Shown here in pieces: positions 1 to 5,060 of a DNA stretch of 7,641 bases. The position numbers were made by a program, and so were the translations under genes. The number at the start of each line of letters is the position of its first letter. The first letter of the stretch is position 1. The stretch comes from CAZFXZ01 sp964523165 (lineage in GTDB: Bacteria > Patescibacteriota > Patescibacteriia > JACRDY01), in the NCBI GenBank assembly GCA_964523165.1, contig CAZFXZ010000030.1:1-7641 (forward strand), written 5' to 3'. The notes under the pieces are model-generated. The model had not been told where the DNA came from. It searched no databases and saw only the letters and a list, made by a program, of their open reading frames with translations.

Positions 1-17
1 TAAATTATAAAGATTGT

Positions 18-32
18 TCTCCACCTGGGAGA
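18..32 (-). other. Small hairpin downstream of the 94-residue gene; weak terminator candidate
   Basis: Arms TCTCC (18-22) and GGAGA (28-32) enclose a 5-base loop, just past the stop codon of the minus-strand gene that ends at 39. The hairpin is bracketed by a direct repeat AGATTGTT (11-18 and 30-37). On the minus strand it is followed by a mixed T/A stretch rather than a clean T-run, so it could be a weak terminator or simply chance. The window begins here and the downstream context is missing. Confidence 0.25.
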
Positions 33-38
33 TTGTTG

Positions 39-323
39 TTAGTTGAGAGTTTCCGAGCGCGGCTGACGAATTTCGTCCGGACCAAAAGACACCGGCAAAG
101 CGCCGGCCTCGGGGTCATCTGAAGCGTGTTTATCAACTTGAAATCTGACGACGCTGTCTTTTTCATAACAATTGACCAGTTTGGCTAATTGCCAATCCTG
201 ACCAATTTTTGCTTCGACTTGCTGACCAATTTCATAGCCGGCTTGACGGGCCAACTCGGCCGATTGGACAAAACGATTTTCCAAAGCCGCAGCCTCGCGA
301 CCGCGACCAAATCCAAATATCAT
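39..323 (-). CDS. Unknown 94-residue protein with a possible Tudor-like region
   Basis: I do not recognise this protein as a named family. It is soluble, with no signal peptide or membrane segment. The N-terminus begins MIFGFGRGRE and is followed by a likely helix (residues 10-30). Residues 31-87 read like a small beta-barrel: a Gly-x-x-Val-x-Ala strand, a Trp-x-x-Ala-x-Val strand, a strand with VVRFQV, and a closing FGPDEIR. This spacing resembles Tudor/agenet-type modules, which bind modified peptides or nucleic acids in other organisms; the resemblance is by eye only. The ATG at 321-323 has no SD site, but a perfect TATAAT lies 19 bases upstream. It follows msrB on the same strand after 51 bases, so it may be transcribed both from its own promoter and by read-through. 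The tail (about residues 85-94) looks disordered. Confidence 0.6.
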   Translation of the reverse strand: MIFGFGRGREAAALENRFVQSAELARQAGYEIGQQVEAKIGQDWQLAKLVNCYEKDSVVRFQVDKHASDDPEAGALPVSFGPDEIRQPRSETLN

Positions 324-342
324 ATTGTTGTTATTATTTATT

Positions 343-348
343 ATTATA
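343..348 (-). promoter_or_regulatory. Predicted -10 box (TATAAT) for the 94-residue gene
   Basis: The minus strand reads TATAAT exactly, 19 bases before the ATG at 323, which predicts a leader of about 10-13 bases without an SD site. The -35 is poor; the best candidate is TGTCCA (minus strand of 367-372) at 18-base spacing. The sequence just upstream of the -10 is almost identical to that of the lipoprotein promoter (see findings). Confidence 0.45.
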
Positions 349-374
349 TTAGACGTTTTTAGGTGTTGGACATA

Positions 375-776
375 TTACTTTTTTTTGAAATTTAAAGCCA
401 CCGAATTGATACAATAACGTTGGCCGGTGGTCGCCGTCGGACCATCATCAAAGACATGGCCAAGATGCCCGCCGCAACGCGCGCACAAAACTTCGGTCCG
501 ATGCATACCAGCACTATCATCAGCTTGCAAAATAACGGCTTGGTTATTTTGCGGTCGATCAAAACTCGGCCAACCGCAGCCCGAATCGTACTTGTGTTCA
601 GATAAAAATAACTCCGCTCCACAGCCGGCGCAAAAATACTGTCCCCTGTCATGGTTTTTGTAATACTGTCCGCTAAAAGCCAGCTCCGTGCCTTTTTGAC
701 GCAAAATTTTGTATTGTTGCGGAGTTAATTTTTTTTGCCAATCGGCATCATTTTGAGGCCATGTTTGATCATTCAT
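375..776 (-). CDS. msrB: Peptide-methionine (R)-S-oxide reductase MsrB
   Basis: This enzyme reduces the R-epimer of methionine sulfoxide in proteins back to methionine, repairing oxidative damage; thioredoxin normally recycles it. The 133-residue protein is a complete single-domain MsrB of usual length. It shows the two zinc-binding CxxC pairs (Cys49/Cys52 in FCAGCG and Cys98/Cys101 in LCARCGG), the SGCGWPSF motif (Cys67, the probable resolving cysteine), the HLGHVFDDGP active-site loop (His104, His107) and the catalytic cysteine in RYCINS (Cys122). The frame is open up to 851, but I chose the ATG at 774-776. The extra 25 residues do not belong to the family, and a good promoter (795-821) lies inside that extension. 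There is no signal peptide, so it is cytoplasmic. No SD site precedes the start. It is divergent from the 190-residue gene, sharing the intergenic promoter region. Confidence 0.95.
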   Translation of the reverse strand: MNDQTWPQNDADWQKKLTPQQYKILRQKGTELAFSGQYYKNHDRGQYFCAGCGAELFLSEHKYDSGCGWPSFDRPQNNQAVILQADDSAGMHRTEVLCARCGGHLGHVFDDGPTATTGQRYCINSVALNFKKK

Positions 777-794
777 ATATTTAATATAGCGATA

Positions 795-821
795 ATTATC
801 ATATAGAGCAAAGGTTGACAA
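795..821 (-). promoter_or_regulatory. Predicted msrB promoter
   Basis: On the minus strand, TTGTCA (816-821; five of six matches to TTGACA) and GATAAT (795-800; five of six matches to TATAAT) are separated by 15 bases, slightly shorter than ideal. Transcription would start near 788, leaving a leader of about 10-12 bases before the ATG at 776. The -35 overlaps the opposing -35 of the plus-strand gene by five bases. Confidence 0.5.
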
Positions 822-843
822 AAACAGCCACATTAAGTAAGGT
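815..843 (+). promoter_or_regulatory. Predicted promoter of the 190-residue gene
   Basis: An exact TTGACA (815-820) is followed after 17 bases by TAAGGT (838-843), a weak -10 that keeps the important first TA and last T. It stands 28 bases before the ATG at 871. It overlaps the msrB -35 on the other strand, so the two promoters may compete for RNA polymerase. Confidence 0.45.
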
Positions 844-860
844 CTCGACAACGCTTAATT

Positions 861-866
861 GGAGGG
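861..866 (+). promoter_or_regulatory. Strong ribosome binding site (GGAGGG) that fixes the start at 871
   Basis: GGAGGG at 861-866 ends four bases before ATG 871. This is a near-ideal SD position and argues against the in-frame TTG at 859, which overlaps the site. Most genes in this window have no SD at all, so this site stands out. Confidence 0.8.
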
Positions 867-870
867 TGTG

Positions 871-1443
871 ATGTCGACATTGCAACGGTTTGAGTTGCTA
901 CCACTTGAAAAATTGATCGAGGAAATCGTGGCCGAACAGGGCGATCATTGGCGACTGTTCGCCGAGGAATTCGGGATCGTCGAGCAAGATGTCGACGAGC
1001 TTCAAAAAAGTATCCTCAAAGCCATGATCAAACATTTTGCCAATATTGTGCTGTCGATGGACAGCAAATACGTCGGCGAATTCCTGGTCATGGCCATGCG
1101 CGGGGCTTTGCCGCTCGATATTCAAGTGCCCAAACGTCAGGATCGCGCCAAATCGGCGACGCTGATCACCTACCTGCTGGCCAGCAGTCAACTGGCCGAA
1201 GAAAACAAAACGACGGTCTTGCAAACGGCCGTCGAGGAAGTCGTCGAGACTCTCGGTCATCGCGGACTGACGAATGCCACGATCTGGCTGTTTATCAACC
1301 ACGACGCCGACAACCAACACAGTCACCTCATCATCGAGGCGCTGCTGAAAGCCCAAGATCTGAGCGCTCAAGGCGCCGTACTCGACGATACCGTCGACGC
1401 GCTCAATATGTTGGCCTTTGAGACCGGGGCCGTGAACGAATAA
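871..1443 (+). CDS. Unknown 190-residue protein, stand-alone cassette-like gene
   Basis: I do not recognise this protein. It appears soluble and almost entirely helical, with no signal peptide, membrane segment or obvious catalytic motif. Visible parts are an acidic amphipathic N-terminal stretch (about 10-60, EKLIEEIVAEQ then VEQDVDELQKSILKAMIKH), a middle segment GEFLVMAMRGALPLDIQ (69-85), a helix around 112-130 (TTVLQTAVEEVVETLGHRG), the segment TIWLFINHDADNQHSH (137-152) and a C-terminal helix. The HDADNQHSH stretch is polar and could bind a ligand or metal, but that is speculation. The gene has its own TTGACA box, a strong SD site and an intrinsic terminator, so it should be monocistronic. 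Its codons favour G/C-ending forms (GTC, GAG, CTG, CGC), unlike the AT-rich genes around it. This suggests either high expression with selected codons or acquisition by transfer. The SD and terminator make the gene very likely real. Confidence 0.8.
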   Translation: MSTLQRFELLPLEKLIEEIVAEQGDHWRLFAEEFGIVEQDVDELQKSILKAMIKHFANIVLSMDSKYVGEFLVMAMRGALPLDIQVPKRQDRAKSATLITYLLASSQLAEENKTTVLQTAVEEVVETLGHRGLTNATIWLFINHDADNQHSHLIIEALLKAQDLSAQGAVLDDTVDALNMLAFETGAVNE

Positions 1444-1448
1444 TCGTC

Positions 1449-1478
1449 AAACTGCCAACATCGCTTGAGCAGTTTTTT
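1449..1478 (+). terminator. Intrinsic terminator after the 190-residue gene
   Basis: The stem AAACTGC (1449-1455) pairs with GCAGTTT (1469-1475). CAA (1456-1458) and TTG (1465-1467) extend it past a single bulged A, leaving the loop CATCGC. A run of six T (1473-1478) follows, overlapping the stem end. It begins six bases after the stop codon and precedes the TTGACA of the next gene (1481), separating the two transcription units. Confidence 0.8.
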
Positions 1479-1480
1479 AT

Positions 1481-1515
1481 TTGACAACAAATTTCCCAGC
1501 TGTTACCAATATAAG
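1481..1515 (+). promoter_or_regulatory. Predicted promoter region of the 111-residue gene
   Basis: An exact TTGACA (1481-1486) begins three bases after the previous terminator's T-run. The -10 is uncertain: at 17-base spacing the sequence is TACCAA (1504-1509), while the better match TATAAG (1510-1515) lies 23 bases away, too far for a standard sigma-70 spacer. The -35 is convincing in position; the -10 is not settled. Confidence 0.4.
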
Positions 1516-1524
1516 AAGCGTCTG

Positions 1525-1533
1525 AAAGGAGGG
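1525..1533 (+). promoter_or_regulatory. Very strong ribosome binding site (AAAGGAGGG)
   Basis: AAAGGAGGG is close to a full complement of the 16S rRNA 3' end, and its GGAGG core ends six bases before ATG 1539. It is the strongest SD in the window and identifies the plus-strand reading frame as the real gene here rather than the opposing frame. Confidence 0.85.
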
Positions 1534-1538
1534 TAGAG

Positions 1539-1874
1539 ATGGGGAAGCGTCATTCGACCGGACCGCCATATTCGGCTTGGGAGCTGGCCGAAATGGTTTT
1601 GAACCAAAACGGCCACGGCCGCGTCCCGAATCACCAGCAACTGACTTTTGTTTGCTTGGTGGTGCTCAACAGCAAAATCCCAGCCGACAAAAAACCGCGA
1701 TTGACCAGCAAACTGATCGACCACGTTGCCAGTCGGCATGATATCAATCATGGCGAATCTGAGCTGTTGGCCAGAGCTTTGCGGTCGCTTGACGGTCAAA
1801 GGGCTTTTTATCAAATGATCGGGGACCGTGGGACTCATCGTCGCTTTCGCGACGTCTTGCAATTGTTAGAATAA
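1539..1874 (+). CDS. Unknown 111-residue basic protein, second cassette-like gene
   Basis: I do not recognise this protein. It is small, soluble and rich in Arg, Lys and His, with no signal peptide. Visible parts are an N-terminal segment GKRHSTGPPYSAWELAEMVL, a hydrophobic core strand or helix LTFVCLVVLNSKIP (35-48), a segment around residues 55-68 (LTSKLIDHVASRHDINHGE), a helix SELLARALRSLDGQRAF (69-85) and a basic C-terminal helix DRGTHRRFRDVLQLLE (96-111). The positive charge would suit binding to nucleic acid or the ribosome, but no named fold can be assigned. Like the 190-residue gene before it, this one has a TTGACA box, a strong SD and its own terminator, uses G/C-richer codons, and ends with the same 12 bases around the stop codon. 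Its stop lies three bases from the stop of the convergent CapA-like gene. Confidence 0.78.
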   Translation: MGKRHSTGPPYSAWELAEMVLNQNGHGRVPNHQQLTFVCLVVLNSKIPADKKPRLTSKLIDHVASRHDINHGESELLARALRSLDGQRAFYQMIGDRGTHRRFRDVLQLLE

Positions 1875-1899
1875 TCGTCACTCGCCTGGCGATTTTTTT
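1873..1899 (+). terminator. Intrinsic terminator of the 111-residue gene, inside the end of the CapA-like gene
   Basis: AATCGTCA (1873-1880) can pair with TGGCGATT (1887-1894), giving eight pairs (one G-U) around the loop CTCGCC, followed by T to 1899. An alternative shorter stem is TCGC/GCGA (1882-1885 with 1889-1892). Seven T in a row (1893-1899) support termination. The whole element, apart from its first bases, lies within the last codons of the convergent minus-strand gene, where the T-run is read as two lysine codons. Confidence 0.7.
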
Positions 1900-2933
1900 A
1901 TAGGAAAAGTCAAACCATCTCTGATCGACAAATCGGACAAACCACCCAGTTGATCAAATATTGCCGTAGCTTTTTGATCATCGGCCCAGGAGGTTTGAAA
2001 ATCAGAAGTGGCCAATGGTTTGACCTGATACGACACTTCATCTTTTTGTAAAGTTACAGCTACGGCCAAGCTTTGCTGAGTTTCGACAGAAAATGTTTGA
2101 TCAAACAAAAAGTTGCCCAGACTATAAAAAATTGGTCGATTTTTATAAACTTCAATATTTTGAATAACATGAGGATGGGAACCAATCACGGCATCGGCCC
2201 CGGCATCAACGAAACGATGGGCTAGCTCTTGCTGGCGAGCGTTGGCAATGGATTGATATTCATCTCCCCAATGCGGATAAACGATGATCAAATCAACTTT
2301 ATCGCGCCATTGAGTGATGGCCGCCAAGGCCGGCGCGGGATCACGACCCCACAAATCATGATGGCCGACAAAAGCGATTTTTTTGCCTGCCACTTCTTTA
2401 ACTAGGGTCAGATTTTCGGCGTTAGCCGGATGACCAAAAAATTCTATACCCGCGTCAGTCAAAAATTTCACAGTCGCAGACAAACCTTTAGCGCCGTAAT
2501 TATCAGTGTGATTGTTGGCTAGACTAACTATACTAATATTGGCTTTGGTCAAAACAGCCAAGGCTGACGGATCAAAAGTAAAAGTCGTGTTGCGCCAATC
2601 GCCGATCGGACTCCCCAGCGACACAGACTCATTTTCCGTCACCGGACCTTCAAGATTGGCTATGACAAAATCATAATTTGCAAAATCATCCACCAACGGA
2701 GCTAAAGGATAATCTAGACCCTTAGTATTTATGGTTTTGCGAATATTGCGATCTAAAAACAAATCTCCAACCACCAAAAATTTTACCGGCGGCTCAATGG
2801 TTGGCGATGACAAGATCTGTTCTGCGGTAATTGGCGCTGTTGGCCACAAAACAATCGCCGCGGCCACAAAAACCGCCCCGAGACCAATAGTCGCAGTGAC
2901 AACAAAAAATATTTTTATTGGCAATTTAAACAT
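1878..2933 (-). CDS. CapA-family metallophosphatase-like protein, membrane-anchored
   Basis: The protein belongs to the PGA_cap family (poly-gamma-glutamate capsule protein CapA and relatives, calcineurin-like fold). With the ATG at 2933 it has 351 residues. An N-terminal membrane anchor (about 4-30) is preceded by Lys and followed by an outward-facing domain. Conserved family motifs appear in order: VGDLFLDR (Asp57, Asp61), ANLEGPV (Asn93, Glu95), SLANNHTDNYG (Asn140, Asn141, His142), YPHWGDEY (His221, Glu225), IGSHPHV (His253, His255) and YSLGNFLFDQ (Asn274). These are the metal-site residues expected of a working fold. The frame is open to 2984, but that start would overlap the NDH-2 gene by 46 bases and put a polar segment before the anchor. 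The ATG at 2933 lies five bases after the upstream stop. No capB/capC genes are present, so a role in poly-gamma-glutamate export cannot be assumed; envelope polymer handling is a fair guess. Confidence 0.88.
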   Translation of the reverse strand: MFKLPIKIFFVVTATIGLGAVFVAAAIVLWPTAPITAEQILSSPTIEPPVKFLVVGDLFLDRNIRKTINTKGLDYPLAPLVDDFANYDFVIANLEGPVTENESVSLGSPIGDWRNTTFTFDPSALAVLTKANISIVSLANNHTDNYGAKGLSATVKFLTDAGIEFFGHPANAENLTLVKEVAGKKIAFVGHHDLWGRDPAPALAAITQWRDKVDLIIVYPHWGDEYQSIANARQQELAHRFVDAGADAVIGSHPHVIQNIEVYKNRPIFYSLGNFLFDQTFSVETQQSLAVAVTLQKDEVSYQVKPLATSDFQTSWADDQKATAIFDQLGGLSDLSIRDGLTFPIKKSPGE

Positions 2934-2938
2934 AAATT

Positions 2939-4126
2939 TTATTTGATGTAATGCCGACCAATCAGTGAAACGGTCCATTGCCAAGCCACGGCTAAACGTT
3001 TGCGTTTGGACAAAAATTTAAACAAATAAACCGTTCGCCACAACCACCAAGCTAATCGACCAGAAATTGTCAGACCAAAAATTTCCCCCGCCGCCTGCCA
3101 ACGACCCAATGAGATTAGTAGTCCCTTGATCCGATAATTAAATTTTGTTTTTTGTCGATTGTTGATATCGGCCAAAATATTAATGGCCGCCGTCCGACCT
3201 TGACGCACCGCGACTTGGGCCAACATTGGCAAGGGTTGGGTTTGACTGGTCGGACAAAAACCAGCCACATCACCGACGGCGTAGATATTTTTTTGGCCGA
3301 TGACCTGTAAATATTCATTGACGGCCAAGCGCCCCGACAATAAATCAAAATTGATATCACCGGCCACTATTTCTGGCTTAACACCCGCCGTCCAAATGAT
3401 TAGGTCGGCATCAATTGTTTTACCATCATCAAAATAAATTTTATTTTTTTCTAGACTTTGGACTTTACTTGATAATAAAATTTTGACCCCCATATGACGA
3501 AGTTTTTGGTCGGCGATATATCTGACACCGCCGGGAAATTCGGTCAAAATTTGTGGCCCGGCGCTGATCAACAAACATTTGGCTTGAGGATTTATATCGG
3601 CGGACAGATCGGCCAACTCACCAACCAACTCCACGCCGGTCGGGCCACTACCAATCACGGCTATAGTCGGAACGTCTTGGCTATACAAAACCTTTAAAAC
3701 ATTTTTCTTGACCTCTAGGGCCTGCGGCAAAGTTTTGAGCATCAAAGCGTGTTCAGCCACTCCCGGCAAATCATAGTCATTGGTCGTCGCTCCGGTGGCC
3801 AAAATCAGATAATCATAATTTAGAATTTGGCCATCAGATAAAACAACCTGGTTGGCCTGACTAATGATTTTTTGAGCTGAGGCGGTAATGATTTTGGCTT
3901 TGCCCGACGGACAAAGATAATCAAAAGATTCGATAATGCTGTTGGCTGACAAACTCCCGCTGGCCACTTCGTGTAACAACGGTGTAAACAAAAAGTAATC
4001 CTGCGGATTGACGATCGTCAGATCGACTAGATTTTTTTTGACCGCCGGACGCAGTTTTAGAGCGGCATAAACACCACCAAAACCGGCGCCAATGATGACG
4101 ACTTTAGTTTTGACTTGCTTTTTCAC
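2939..4126 (-). CDS. ndh: Type II NADH dehydrogenase (NADH:quinone oxidoreductase, NDH-2)
   Basis: This single-subunit flavoprotein would oxidise NADH at the inner face of the membrane and pass electrons to quinone without pumping protons. The 395-residue protein is full length for the family. It has the N-terminal FAD-binding motif IIGAGFGG (11-18), the DYFLFTPLLHEVASG segment (43-57), LILATGA (107-113), the second dinucleotide-binding motif VIGSGPTGVE for NADH (157-166), WTAGVKP (245-251), the FAD-contacting IYAVGDVAG (281-289) and the quinone-site segment AQVAVRQG (303-310). The C-terminus (about 355-395) is basic and aromatic and should bind the membrane. The start is GTG (4124-4126); no ATG lies near it, and no SD is seen. 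The first 23 bases overlap the end of the SdpI-family gene, so translation is probably coupled. No terminal oxidase or quinone synthesis gene is visible here. Related pyridine-nucleotide oxidoreductases are the main alternative. Confidence 0.92.
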   Translation of the reverse strand: MKKQVKTKVVIIGAGFGGVYAALKLRPAVKKNLVDLTIVNPQDYFLFTPLLHEVASGSLSANSIIESFDYLCPSGKAKIITASAQKIISQANQVVLSDGQILNYDYLILATGATTNDYDLPGVAEHALMLKTLPQALEVKKNVLKVLYSQDVPTIAVIGSGPTGVELVGELADLSADINPQAKCLLISAGPQILTEFPGGVRYIADQKLRHMGVKILLSSKVQSLEKNKIYFDDGKTIDADLIIWTAGVKPEIVAGDINFDLLSGRLAVNEYLQVIGQKNIYAVGDVAGFCPTSQTQPLPMLAQVAVRQGRTAAINILADINNRQKTKFNYRIKGLLISLGRWQAAGEIFGLTISGRLAWWLWRTVYLFKFLSKRKRLAVAWQWTVSLIGRHYIK

Positions 4127-4754
4127 AACGATACAACCAGTAAGAATAGACCACCAACAATATCACGACGATCAAGATTGGTAACAATGTCAGCCAGACC
4201 AGTTTGTCAGGCCAGACCAAACCCAAAAGTGAAATCAGACCGACGGCAATAAATAGCTTACCGCCCAAGTGATGAGTTTTGTCCCAAACATTATCGCTCG
4301 ACAACGTCCAAGGCGTGCGGATACCCATAAACCAATTGCGTTTGGTTTTACCTAAAATTAAACCGAGCAACAACCACAAACCAGACATAGCCGGCGTCAA
4401 GCATAAAGTGAAATCAAATTTATAACCCAAATTCCAGAGTAGTTGCAAAACAAACAAATAAGCCATAAAGATCATTAAACCCAACCAGAGTATTTCGTAA
4501 TATTTTTTGAAACTGAGGATGTTGGCTTTTAACGGATCAAGTTTGGGCAAGACCACCGACAAGATTAAAATTACCAACATAACGATTGGCAAGATCGCCA
4601 AGGCCCAAAATTTATTCATAAATCCGTCGGCGACACCATCATAATTCCAATGACTGGCCATACTGGCTGGCAAAATTGGATAAAAATAAACCGCCGCCGC
4701 GACCACACCCAGCCAGATGAGCCACGACAAGCCTGACCAAATTTTATTTGGCAT
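4104..4754 (-). CDS. SdpI-family membrane protein with DUF1648 region
   Basis: This polytopic protein of 216 residues matches the SdpI/YhfL-type architecture. An N-terminal DUF1648-like segment contains the signature LPASMASHWNYDGVADGF (28-45). The C-terminal part contains KTKRNWFMGIRTPWTLSSDN (136-155) followed by VWDKTHHLGG (156-165). Six membrane segments can be placed at roughly 10-26, 48-69, 89-108, 120-135, 166-181 and 187-206. In Bacillus subtilis, SdpI is an immunity protein against the SdpC toxin and a signalling partner of SdpR. No toxin or ArsR-type repressor gene is present here, so immunity is not implied. The ATG at 4754 follows the mscL stop after a single base (TAATATG), and the end overlaps the NDH-2 gene, so the three genes are translated as a coupled set. 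No SD is seen. Confidence 0.88.
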   Translation of the reverse strand: MPNKIWSGLSWLIWLGVVAAAVYFYPILPASMASHWNYDGVADGFMNKFWALAILPIVMLVILILSVVLPKLDPLKANILSFKKYYEILWLGLMIFMAYLFVLQLLWNLGYKFDFTLCLTPAMSGLWLLLGLILGKTKRNWFMGIRTPWTLSSDNVWDKTHHLGGKLFIAVGLISLLGLVWPDKLVWLTLLPILIVVILLVVYSYWLYRCEKASQN

Positions 4755-4755
4755 A

Positions 4756-5058
4756 TTATTTTACTTTAGTTTGTTTTAAGATTTTTTTGGCAATAATAAA
4801 AACTATCAAAGCCAAAATCAAAAAGTGTAAGAGCTCAGCCAAAAAAGCTCCCCAGCCTAAAACTATCGGGCCAAGCGTCAACGTCGCAGTTTGCCAAGCC
4901 GCACCGGCTAGCAACGGATTAACGAACGGCATGATAATATTGTCGACCAAAGACTTGACGAGCGAGTTGCTAGCCGCACCCATGACAAAAGCCATGGCCA
5001 AACCGACGATATTATATTCTTTGATAAAGCCGGAAAATTCTTTGAGAAGTGGTGACAT
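4756..5058 (-). CDS. mscL: Large-conductance mechanosensitive channel MscL (short form)
   Basis: MscL opens in response to membrane tension and releases solutes during hypo-osmotic shock; it assembles as a pentamer. The 100-residue protein begins with an amphipathic helix KEFSGFIKEYNIVGLA, then TM1 with AFVMGAASNSLVKSLVDNII (23-42) and MPFV (43-46). These align by eye with the Escherichia coli TM1 ending SLVADIIMPPLG. TM2 lies at about 65-90 and is followed by a short basic tail KKILKQTKVK. Compared with the usual 130-150 residues, the outer loop is short (about 20 residues) and the C-terminal cytoplasmic helix bundle is almost absent. At the narrow part of the pore, E. coli Gly22-Val23 correspond to Ala23-Phe24 here, which may change gating. 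The start lies two bases after the lipoprotein stop (TAATTATG) with no SD, and the stop lies one base before the next ATG. Confidence 0.9.
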   Translation of the reverse strand: MSPLLKEFSGFIKEYNIVGLAMAFVMGAASNSLVKSLVDNIIMPFVNPLLAGAAWQTATLTLGPIVLGWGAFLAELLHFLILALIVFIIAKKILKQTKVK

Positions 5059-5060
5059 AA

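Noticed and set aside
777..851. N-terminal extension of msrB to 851 (25 extra residues, partly hydrophobic)
   Set aside because: The extension covers the predicted msrB promoter, is foreign to the family and has no SD. The ATG at 776 gives the usual length.
898..1371. Long minus-strand reading frame of 157 codons opposite the 190-residue gene
   Set aside because: It is antisense to a gene that has a promoter, strong SD and terminator. G/C-rich codons on one strand leave few stops on the other, and the encoded sequence matches nothing I recognise.
948..1421. Plus-strand reading frame in another phase inside the 190-residue gene
   Set aside because: It is Arg/Ser-rich low-complexity text typical of an out-of-phase reading, with no SD of its own.
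1503..1862. Minus-strand reading frame of 119 codons opposite the 111-residue gene
   Set aside because: The plus-strand gene has an AAAGGAGGG site and a terminator; this frame has neither and covers the plus-strand promoter region.
2934..2984. Longer start for the CapA-like gene at 2984
   Set aside because: It would overlap ndh by 46 bases and add a polar stretch before the membrane anchor. The ATG at 2933 gives a normal anchor and tight spacing.
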